Positions 54,844 through 64,000 of a DNA stretch of 64,000 bases are shown here, piece after piece. The DNA is from Neurospora tetraspora. Its lineage: Eukaryota; Ascomycota; Sordariomycetes; Sordariales; Sordariaceae. The stretch is from positions 3,286,001-3,350,000 of the forward strand of contig NW_026944386.1 of NCBI RefSeq assembly GCF_033439725.1, given 5' to 3'. Both the position numbers and the translations under genes were made by a program. The notes beneath the pieces are model-generated. The model was given only the letters and a program-made list of their open reading frames with translations, had not been told where the DNA came from and did no database searches. Position 1 is the stretch's first letter, and each line of letters starts with the position of its first letter.

Positions 54844-56844
54844 ATGGCCCCAATCGAAACTCTCCTGCCCTCCGGGCCATGGTGGCTATATGCCTCACTG
54901 GTCCTCATATCCTGGATCAGCTTCACCGTCATCCGTCGCCGATACTTCCACCCTCTTTCCCACGTCCCCGGCCCGTTCCTTTGGTCGATTTCCAACCTCC
55001 CGATCCTCTACCACAATGGCATCAGAGAAGGACAACTGATGCATGTGCTGCCCAAGTTGCATGCCAAGTACGGTATGTGTTTGTTTCCCTTCCAAAAACC
55101 TTCTCCAGAAACCTTCCAAAAAAAACAAAAAAAAAACAAGAATTCGTTCGTAAAGGGCGAGTTGAGTGTCTGTGACCCTCCCTCCCAATAGGCCAGCGGT
55201 AAACAATGCCCATACTAACATTCAGAACCCAAACCCAAACAAAGGCCCCGTCCTCCGCATCTCCCCCACCGAAGTGCACCTCTCCGACCCCTCCAACTAC
55301 TCCGAGATCTACTCCTCCTCCTCCTCCTCCTTCTCCTCCTACAAATACCCCAAAGACCCGGACTTCTACAACGCCATGGAGGGCCCCAATCCGCGCCCCG
55401 GTATTACTAACCGTCAAGTCCAGCGACGAGCACCGAGTGCGCCGGGCGGCTCTCAACCCGTTCTTCTCTCGCAGGTCGGTGCTTGAGCTGGAGCAGCAGA
55501 TCATCAAGACAAAGACGGAGAAGTTGTGCGGGATGATTATTCAGACTTGTCTTTATGAGCATGATGAGTCCCCCTGCTCAACAGAGGCGAAGGGAGATAA
55601 GAAGGGGAAGGGGGGAACTGGGAATAACATCTTTGACATGCACAACGCCATCCGCGCTTACGCCGTGGATATCATTACAGAATACGCCTACGCCAACTGT
55701 TGGAACCAACTGGAGTAGTTAGACGACGCGTCGGATTACCAGGAGGCTATACGGGTTGTTCAGTTGCTGTTCCCGTGGTTCCAGACTTTTCCGGTCTTGA
55801 TGACACTGTTCGGTTGGATCCCGGATTGGTTCACAATAACAGTATTTCCGCCGTTCAAGAAGTGGATTGAGAGTTTGGAGACGGTGCGTGTGGCCGTGAC
55901 GAAAGTCCGGGGGGAGATTGAAATGGGAATAAAGCCGGATCGGAGGACGATCTTTCATGAGATGATTGATCCAGAGCTGGACCCGTTGGCTGATGAGGAT
56001 GTGAAGGGGAGGAAGTTTAGGACGCAGTTGTCGGATGTCATTGTCTTTTCGGACGCGGTGAATGTGACGGGGGCGGGCGCTGATACTACTGGGTCGACGA
56101 TCGGGAGGGCTATTTTTGAGGTTGTCAACAGCCCGGAGATCTATGGTAAACTGAGGAAGGAGTTGCGGGATGCTTTCCCGGATGTGGAGTCTATCAATCT
56201 TCGGGCTTTGGAGAAGTTGCCGTATCTGACGGGCGTGGTTAAGGAAGCGTTGAGGTATGTTGACTTTTACTTTACCCCTGAGCAGACGTGGTGCTGTGCC
56301 ACTCCCCTCCTGCCTCTCAACCACGACAACTACCACCACCACTACCACTATTCATCATCTTTCCTTCTTTGACACCCAAGACTAACATCGTCCCAGACTC
56401 AACCCCGGCCTCCCAGGCCACCTCCCCCGCCTCGTCCTCTCCCCCGGCGCCACCTTCAACTCCGTCCCTCTCCCTCCAGGAACATCCATCTCCATGTCCG
56501 CCTGGCTAATGCACCACGACCCCGTGGCCTTCGGTACTGGACAAGAACCAACCGTCTTTGACCCAGAGCGATGGATACCTCACACCAGGGAAGATGAAGA
56601 AAGAATCCGTATGCAGGAGCGGTGCATGGTCCCCTTTGGCAAAGGAAGCAGGAACTGCTTGGGCCAGGCGCTGGCGATGGCGGAGCTGTACTCGACTCTG
56701 GGCAACATCTTTTGGCGGTTTGATGATTTGGTGGTGGAGGAAGGGATGACGAGGGAGGATTTGGGGTTGGTGGAGTTGTTTTTGGGGTATCATCCTAGGG
56801 GGGCGAGGAAATTGAGGATTTTGACGGGGAGGGAGGTGAGGTGA
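54844..56844 (+). pseudogene. cytochrome P450 pseudogene
   Basis: This is the remains of a class-II fungal P450. Exons are about 54,844-55,072, 55,245-56,254 and 56,397-56,844. The N-terminal anchor (WWLYASLVLISWISFTVI) and the Pro-rich SHVPGPF are intact. The frame changes by one base around 55,385-55,410, since AMEGPNP continues only in another frame as LLTVKSSDEHRVRRAALNPF. A TAG at 55,716-55,718 then interrupts WNQLE(stop)LDDASDYQEA. The stop would be Gln (CAG) in an intact gene, which is the C-to-T change of RIP. The rest is preserved: I-helix AGADTTGST, ExxR in KEALR, and heme loop FGKGSRNCLG. The gene looks recently inactivated. Sequencing error could explain only one of the two lesions easily. 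Confidence 0.85.
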
Positions 56845-57649
56845 GGTGAGGTGTCGTATTGGTAAGTACAACGCGTGAATGGTGCTGGGTTATGTGGTGA
56901 CGGACTTGGATGAAACCATTCTGGCAATGCAAAGGACCTGGTTGAGTCAAAGAAAGTACTGACCGGGCGTTACATGTGGCCGGCATGTTTGGAATTTGTG
57001 TGATAAGAGTAGGCCATCTCGTTGTCGAGACGGGAGGCACGTGGTGCCGAAATGCAAGGCGCTTGAGAAGGAGCGATGGAGTTTAAGTTACTTGAGTATT
57101 TGTTGTGAATGTAATGTGACTGAAAGGAGCCCAAACAAATCTTGAAGAAGAGGAAACGAACTGAGATAGCATTTTGAAGTGCGTGGATTGTGCTTGTTTG
57201 ACCTGTTATGAGTGAAGCCCAACTTCACCCACACTCGCTTGATTTTATCAAAGAGCTTAACTTGCCGTACCATTCCTTTTGACTTGGCGCACCCAATTTC
57301 ACCTGGCAAAAAAGCAGGTCGTTTTCAAGTGTAAGTTTCCGTCTTCCCAATGTCACCATCCTTGTCGCCAAAGCTGAATTTCAACATGCGAAGAGAAGTA
57401 CACCGCCCCATGGTGAAAAAAGAATCGCCTTGGATGGAGGAGATCAATCGGATAGGATACTTCAATTCCAACGAGCGCATTCAATCGAATTATACGAAGT
57501 AAGGGACGTTAGTAAAAAGGTAGCGCAGAGGTTTTGGTGATACGCCCGAAATTACTTCTAGTGATGCGCTAAGTTGAGGCGATATACCCAATGCCGGGGC
57601 TAGACTAGGCGCTTCGAACGCTAACGAATAGGTTCTTTGGGCTCTGATC

Positions 57650-58110
57650 GGCTCAAACTTTTTATTGAAAAGTTAGGAGGGTGCTTAGGGATGTTATGTA
57701 CGAATAGGGCTGCAACAGGGCTATGACTAGTTCTTTACCAATGGCTTTCCTTCTTCAAGCGGGCACGGCCATTAATTTGCGCTGGCTTTCCCTTTCGTAG
57801 CGATAGCGCCTTGGCTAGTGTCATTTGCATCTTTTCTAACTTTTTCACTCATGTACCATTTTTTGAGCTTGGACTACAATTGCCAAGAGACTGCCAAGAT
57901 AGTGCCAAGTACCAATGAAATCAATTGATTCCAAACTTTTTGGCTTAAAACTCACGAGGTCTCAGAAGTAGGGGGGACCCTACTTCTGGCAGAAAAGTTT
58001 GGAAGAGTTTGTGAGTTTGAAGTACAACTTCGACGGCCTACATCTCCTCTCATGTTACCCAAGTACCAAAAACTCCAAACTTTTCTATGAAAAGTTGAAA
58101 AGTTTGAGCC
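57650..58110. repeat. fold-back region with nested inverted repeats
   Basis: GGCTCAAACTTTT at 57,650-57,662 is repeated inverted at 58,098-58,110. Inside, CCAAACTTTT (57,931) pairs with 57,993-58,002, AAACTCAC (57,948) with 58,011-58,018, and CAGAAGTAGG (57,963) with 57,979-57,988 around a 6-base loop. This resembles a small non-autonomous or MITE-like element. Confidence 0.6.
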
Positions 58111-58152
58111 AATTTAGGGCCTTAGGCCCAGATCGGCTAGCTGCAATTTAGG

Positions 58153-58231
58153 CTCGTGCAGACGAAAAAGAGTACTTGAGGGGTGTGGAGTTGGGTAGGG
58201 CGGAGAGGAAGTATTTTATCGTCTGCACGAG
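58153..58231. repeat. 79-bp hairpin with perfect 13-bp arms
   Basis: CTCGTGCAGACGA at 58,153-58,165 is exactly inverted at 58,219-58,231. The following GTGTCTGCACG units repeat the arm sequence directly. Confidence 0.8.
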
Positions 58232-58252
58232 GTGTCTGCACGCGGTGTCTGC

Positions 58253-60669
58253 TAGGGATCAATCTGAAATTTCTGAACGTAGAAAATTTCAGAAATTTCC
58301 AGAAATTTCATGTAAAAATGAATATATTTTCCATCTTTTCAGGGCACGTGACTGAAATATAGGTAAATCAGGGTGTTTTAGGGTTTCAACTAGCTACCTA
58401 GAGTCGTAAGAAATCCCTAATTTTACTAATTTTATTAGTTTTACTAGTTTTACTGGGATTATAAGCATAAATGCAAATCGGTGAATTTAATAACTATTTT
58501 TTTAGTAATACCCTTGTTTTGAACCCTCCTACTTACTCTGCTTCGTTGCGTTGAATCTGATCGTCTACGTACATATAGTTATATAGTTACTCTTTGATTT
58601 GTCATAGTAATTCGTCCCTTTGTATAGGAGATAACCTAGTAAAGGATTAATCTAAATTTTTAAACTTACGGCCGTTTATATAAATAAAGGTAGTTATACT
58701 TATTTTATTATTAGTAAATCAGTTATGGTAGGAATTTCTAAAAAGTTTATAGTAGAGAAAGTTCGCTTATAAAGTACGCTATTCATTAGAATATTAAATA
58801 TCCATATAGTTAGCGGTGTAATAAGCGAGCGGTTATTTTATACTATAGTTAATTACAATTTAGGATCGAAATTATTATAATTCTAAAGACTACTATCCGG
58901 ACCGTAAATACCCTTAGGCTTTCTAAAAGTAAAAAAGTCAGCGATGGCTTACTCGTTTATTATATTATTAAATATATAAATGTACTCTCTTAAGCAGGAT
59001 AATATTACGCTGGTAATATTTTGAATAGGGGGTTAAATAGTTTCGAATTTCGTTAGTATAATAGATAGGTATAAAAAGAGGTTTAGCTAGTTAATAGGAG
59101 TTAATTATTTAGTCCTCTTTAATATATAGAGGGGTTTAAATTCCTACTAATTTGCAGCGATAAGGGAATAACGAAAATGCAACTAATCTTTCTAAGTTTT
59201 AATTTAGTATAGAATACCGTAACCGACGTACGCTTTATCCGCTTTTAATATTAATTATACCTTATAAAATAGTATTAAAAAGCGTTCAAGAACGTTAAAA
59301 ATATATTAAAATTATACGTTTTCAATAATTTTGAAAATTTATATAAATTTTATTAATTAGGTTTTATTCCCATTATTAGCGATAACGGCAATGCGGAGTA
59401 TTTCTTAATACTAGTTAAAGAAGCGGGCATCCTTTGCGAAGGCTTATAGAGTAATTTATATACGTTTGATTAAAATAATAGATTTGTATTATAATCCCCG
59501 GTAGGTAATTATACTGATTTAATTAATTAATAGTGTAAAGAAAATATTTAGAGAATAGTTTACTTAGCTAGAAGCGCTACAACCTTACTATAGTATATAA
59601 TTATTAACGCGCATAACTATAAGAACTAGAGCTTCGAAGTACGAAAGTAATTAACGATAATAATAACTTACTAAGCTAGTATTTTAAATGGAAGTAAATT
59701 GAGCAGGTCTTTTATTAATAATTAAAGGGAGTGCAAATTATATAAAATAGAAAAGTTGGATTTAAAGCGGCCATTTAATAGCTTTTGAATTGTAGGCTAG
59801 GTACTATTATAAGTATCAGTAATAAACGAGTTGATTTTAATTAGTTTAGCGACTATTTCATTATAAACGTTAAAAACGATACTAATAAAGTTTATTACCA
59901 TATACTCGGTTGAACTAATATCTTTATAATACTAAAACTAGGATTATTCATCTAAAGGGGGGAAGGAAATATTAAAAATACGCTAGCTAATATAGTCGTT
60001 AGATTTGTCAAAGAATACGTTAATATATATATAGTTTATAATATACCGCTCGATAATCTACTACTTTATTCTAATATAAATAAGGGAAAATTAGTAATTA
60101 ACCAATTTAGCTACGTTGGGAGGAGTATAGACTAGCACTAGGGTATAGAAAAATACCTTTATAAAGGACGATTCGAATATAGTAAATAGGCAGCCGTTAA
60201 GAAGGAAGGTTTTAATTACATATTAGTTGATCTTATCCTTCTATATACTATTAAAAGCAATAGCATAATATTATATATCTTTACGTTCTTAAAATTACTA
60301 ATTAATACGAACTATCTAATACCCTACGCAATTATCGAAATAACCGCGCATTCGAGTAACGTTTGCCGTATTGCGCTAATTGTAGTGACGGCATATTACT
60401 TATTGAGTCTATCGGCCAAGGATATTTATAATAATAAACTCTCTAAAGACGACCTTATTACGAGGGTTATAAGCTGGAGGCATCGTGAAAGAGGGCACAG
60501 CAGTAATACTAAGAAGCTTATCGATAGTTGCAAAAGTATAAAGATAGGTATATTGAAGGGGGGAGAGTATAGGGGCACGGACTCGTGCACGGTCCTAGAA
60601 AATTCAGGAATTTCTGAAAATTGAAAATTTTAGTAAAAATAGGTCATTTTCAGAATGGATCGATCCCTA
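58253..60669. mobile_element. RIP-mutated hAT-like DNA transposon, 2.4 kb
   Basis: The ends are TAGGGATCAATC and, inverted at the right, TAGGGATCGATC, i.e. 11 of 12 matches, with similar TCTGAAA just inside. The 8 bp GTGTCTGC occur directly outside both ends (58,245-58,252 and 60,670-60,677). TAGGG fits the hAT terminal consensus YARNG. Inside, the DNA is AT-rich with stops in all frames, so no transposase is readable. Subterminal GAAATTTC-type motifs recur near both ends. Because the left flank carries tandem GTGTCTGCACG units, the duplication could partly reflect that tandem array, but the repeat ends match exactly. Confidence 0.78.
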
Positions 60670-62374
60670 GTGTCTGCACGCTTCTATAAGAGTGGTTTGG
60701 AACCTCTTGTTCAGAACACTAAAAAACTGTCAAAAAGTATTAATGTGCAGACGAAACTCAGATTACTATTAGTACTTGGCTTAGAGGTGGATACAGTAGA
60801 TTAATTGGTATATTGTGTCTTGGCGAATGCATGTGTAGAGAGAGCATTACTAAGGCGCTAGAAGAAACAAGATACGGGCGTCAACGAAAGAGGGAAGGCG
60901 ACTTTGGTCAAAGAAGAGGTTATCTATTTGGATTGTAACCAAACCTTTAAAACTTGCTGAAAACCCTCTGCATGAGCCTGAATTGCAGCCAGCTGATCTG
61001 GGCCTTAGCGACTTAGGAAATTGTAAACGTGCATAAATATTGGGACATTTTTTCATCAGAATACTATACGAAACAGTATATCTTTCAGCAGCTGCCTTAA
61101 GTGGAATAAGTAGTACGCAAAAACAAAAGGGATAGTACCGACGGCAAGTTAAGCTCTTATCAAATCACTCGCCTAGTGTAGTCTCAGACCTCAAACCTGC
61201 TGGACCTCCGAAACCCGCCCGCCCGCCCCACCCCCCACACCACCCACCAATCAGCGAGCGGGCACACTTTTCTGCGGTAGCAGTGAGAAGAGACCCACAT
61301 GCAATGTGGGGCGGGGGCGCGGGGGGGGGGGGGGGGGGGGGGGGGTGAGAGAGGTCAATGTAACAGAGACTACGCCTAGTGGTGACAAGTCCCCTTTGCC
61401 GCTTTATGATGTTAAGCGCAAAGACTTCGGCTATTGCCTCAAAACTTGTTGTCCTTGAGTCCAGGAGCTGTCCGCCTCAACTTGGTCGGTCACCTCTGCC
61501 AAGCAAGCAAATACCAACCTCAGCATCACCAGGCATGGACGCCGACACTACGCTTTGAATGTCGCATTCAAACTCCTTTTGGGCCGCAAACACTCTCGTT
61601 ACACACAGCCAGCCTTCTCTTCCCCGAATCAGGTAGCAATGGAGGCAGCACTCTTTTTTCAGTAGTGCATACGCAGAGTGTTTGGTGTGCTGGCAGTAGG
61701 CCTCTCCCGCGCCAAGACTTGCATGCCTCCTGGTTGAACAGGATTCATAGGCCGTTTGTTCGCCCATCTCTCAGCTTTGGCCGATCATTTTAACGTCTAC
61801 AGGGCTCGAACCAATTGTGAGGTCGTAACAGTAACAATTTCTTCATCAGCTACCTTGGTCTACCTAGAACTTGCAGCGATAAGTAAGACAATGTGAGGCG
61901 TCTAAAATGGACAATTTGATCGGCCGGGCAAAGAGATAATTATCTCCGGAGCAATCAGCTTTCGGGATATTAGAGGCATGTCTCTGCACTTGTTGACTGC
62001 CTCCATATGTATGGGGATGGGCCTCCAAATCTTCCCCATTCATGGTTGGAAGTGGAAGGACTGCAATGTCTCCTCGTCAGCCTCAGAATCAAACGGACGG
62101 CCGGGCCTCAAGCGGCAAGTAACCCTTCTCATGCAACGGAGAGTATGTCGAGAACCGCGTCCTTCGTTTCTTCATGGCGCGGAATGGAAGACGGCCGAAG
62201 GGAAAGGAGAGGGTGGAATGTTGTGAAAGATGAGGCGATGGATGGGTATATGAACCTCGATCTCCCACTCCGAAATCCACCTTCATCCTCATCAGCAAAG
62301 AACTTCTGCCTCGCCAAGGAGATACCATTCTGCCCAAGCTCTTTCCCCCATATTCAGCGAGAACCACAGCCAAG
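60670..62374. other. intergenic between the element and the second P450
   Basis: No supported gene; ORFs up to 124 codons show no domain. The poly-G run lies inside. Close upstream of 62,375 is the presumed P450 promoter. Confidence 0.4.
61321..61345 (+). repeat. poly-G run of 25
   Basis: Twenty-five consecutive G follow a GCGC. It is the second long G/C homopolymer within 7 kb. Confidence 0.9.
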
Positions 62375-63786
62375 ATGCTAATAGCCTTTGTTGCTCTTCT
62401 CTTCCTCCTCCTAGCCTTTGGCCTCCACCACATCCTCTCCCACCAAACCCGCCTCTTGCACCAGATCTTCAACCAAAACATCTTCATCACCCGCCAGATT
62501 GCCCGCCTTATCGGACCGCCTGACCCCGAAGCCCTACTGACAATTCCCGACTCGATTCCTGACTCAACCTCCGCTTCCAAAGCATCAGTAGCCCAAGCAC
62601 TGGCCAGCCAACGTGTCGAATACGCCCGTTCCATTATCGACTTCTCCTATGCCGGGCCCAAACTTGAACTGGAAGACCGCCTTCGTCTTCGAGCCCTAGC
62701 CAACTCCCGTCTGGTGGCGGCGTTTGGGATCAACACGTCGCTTACTAGTTCGTCGGTTACTGTCCACAAGGAGTTCCGCAAGTTGGCAAGCGCATCAATT
62801 AGCAAGAGTAATGCCGATTGGCAGAAGCTTTATGGAGTTTCCATGGACTTCCTTCAGCATGAGAAGGCGAGGGATGGAAGGACTAGCGTTCGCTTGGCGG
62901 GGTGTGTCCGATGTCTCTGCTTTGTTGTCGTTTTGGTTTCGCAGTTTGGGGCGGACGATAAGAAGGTTGATAGGAGCTTGGTGAAGCGAATCACTGATGA
63001 GATCAATGCGCAGTGGTTGAAGAGCAAGGAGGATGGCGAGGCGGTAAAGACCTGTGACAATCTAAACTATGATTTGGGTATGCTCTTTGGCAACCTGAAG
63101 ACGTCAGTCGTTGGAGAGAACGATACGGGGAAAGATATCGACCCCAGTGAAGCACTTGGATTGATCATGCCGCAATACGAGACACTGTGGCGGGTAGTCC
63201 TGCTTACCTACGTCACTGCGTATCATAGGCAGTTTGATAGGTGGAGTTTGGAGAAGAGAGTCAAGGACATTCCATATTGTTTGGGAAACGCTGCTACGGA
63301 GAAAGAGGCACTCAAGTTAGCAATGGTACGTCCCCAGTTCAGAACTTGATAGGAATCCGTCACTAACACTTGCCTGCGTTCCAGGAGGGTCTTCGTCTCT
63401 ATCCGTCCAACAACAGCATCTATCGTATTCGTGCCGTCCCTGGCCCTGAACCTCCAATTTCAGCAAACGTCCAAGCATGTCATCGTGACTTCGATGTCTG
63501 GGGTTCTGACGCTCTTGAGTTTCGACCGGAGCGGTTTGACAATCTCACACCTCTCCAGGAGAAAGCATACTTCCCTTTCTCGCTAGGTTCCCATAAATGC
63601 CCGGCTTTTGGCGGCTTTGGGAACAGGATGGTCACTATGCTCGTGGTCTCCATGGGGAGGGCTCTCTCTCCCGAGACTGGAAAACCGAACTTCAGAGATG
63701 CAAAACTAGACAATGAAGTTGAAATCAGTTTGCCGACTGGGCGGGATGAAATGGAAAAATGGTCCTGGGATATGGTACGTGTTTAA
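62375..63786 (+). CDS. divergent cytochrome P450
   Basis: This is an atypical fungal P450 of the kind seen in secondary metabolism. It starts with a short membrane anchor (MLIAFVALLFLLLAFGLHHI). Exons 62,375-63,325 and 63,385-63,786 join in phase 0 (GTACGT...CCAG). The K-helix ExxR is EGLRLYP, the PERF-type motif is FRPERFDNL, and the heme loop is FSLGSHKCPAFGG, which keeps the Cys ligand in FxxGxxxC. The I-helix Thr motif is not obvious. The frame ends at 63,786, but a GTACGT donor at 63,775 with an AG at 63,853-63,854 would continue with WQARGLGYKRQF and stay open to the window end; that looks more like a true P450 C-terminus. The gene may therefore continue beyond the window. Confidence 0.82.
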
Positions 63787-64000
63787 TGAAGCTAGCAAGA
63801 GACGCAAGAGAGTTGGAAGTTTTGTATGTCAGCAACGCACCCTGAAAACACCAGTGGCAGGCCCGCGGGCTTGGATATAAACGTCAATTTACTGCTTGCT
63901 GTGTATGTACTGTTCTCAATACTGTTCCCAATCTGACCCATCCTTTTCCCACCCAGACCTTGCATACTACGTGCTGCTTCTTACCTACCCCACGTTCCCA
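63787..64000. other. window end, possibly a further P450 exon
   Basis: The AG at 63,854 followed by TGGCAGGCCCGC opens a frame to the window end, so this may be the last P450 exon. Otherwise it is 3' flank. Confidence 0.35.

Larger units (their letters stand above)
56845..58252. other. intergenic with fold-back repeats
   Basis: No gene is recognised. From about 57,500 the sequence changes to AT-richer DNA with inverted repeats, described separately. Confidence 0.4.

Noticed and set aside
1-64000. CRISPR arrays, 5S or large rRNA genes
   Set aside because: No spaced identical repeats of CRISPR type and no rRNA-like sequence were seen; the window is a eukaryotic nuclear region.

Overview
The window is filamentous-ascomycete nuclear DNA, most likely Neurospora or a very close sordariomycete. 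The genes have short GT-AG introns, the coding codons are C-rich at third positions, and the orthologues recognised (rpn-6, sof1, hsp60, cofilin, get5, byr4/BFA1, XRCC4-like, tfb4, syn8) are fungal. Two long, extremely AT-rich, stop-riddled blocks look like transposons mutated by RIP (repeat-induced point mutation), which is strong in Neurospora. The species is an inference.

Layout. 1-3.1 kb: the 5' part of rpn-6 (minus) is divergent from sof1 (plus). 3.2-18.1 kb: a cluster of HET-domain (heterokaryon incompatibility) paralogues, made of a decayed 3' tail fragment, two open genes on the minus strand and one broken gene on the plus strand. The broken gene carries a frameshift, and a 7.76-kb AT-rich transposon with 20-bp terminal inverted repeats and a perfect 8-bp target-site duplication sits in its 3' end. 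19.6-42.5 kb: a gene-dense housekeeping stretch with a conserved acidic nuclear-type protein, hsp60, cofilin, get5, byr4, an XRCC4-family gene and tfb4. 43.7-51.9 kb: a large tandem bulb-type (mannose-binding) lectin gene, a solo LTR with a 5-bp target duplication, a small cysteine-rich ORF, a DUF3716-type protein and the SNARE syn8. 52.5-54 kb: two intron-containing tRNA-His(GTG) genes in inverted orientation around a tRNA-Leu(AAG). 54.8-64 kb: a cytochrome P450 pseudogene (frameshift plus in-frame TAG), a second AT-rich hAT-like element (58,253-60,669) with an 8-bp target duplication, and a second, divergent P450 gene reaching towards the window end.

Functional picture. The housekeeping genes serve unrelated core roles: proteasome lid, small-subunit ribosome assembly, mitochondrial protein folding, actin turnover, tail-anchored protein insertion, septation/mitotic-exit control, end joining, TFIIH and endosomal fusion. 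The two flanks are accessory DNA: non-self-recognition genes and P450s, both damaged by transposon insertion and mutation. The most notable findings are the hAT-like insertion in the HET gene, the second hAT-like element, the solo LTR, and the tandem lectin gene. Exon boundaries were read by eye from splice consensus and reading-frame continuity. No database search was possible.
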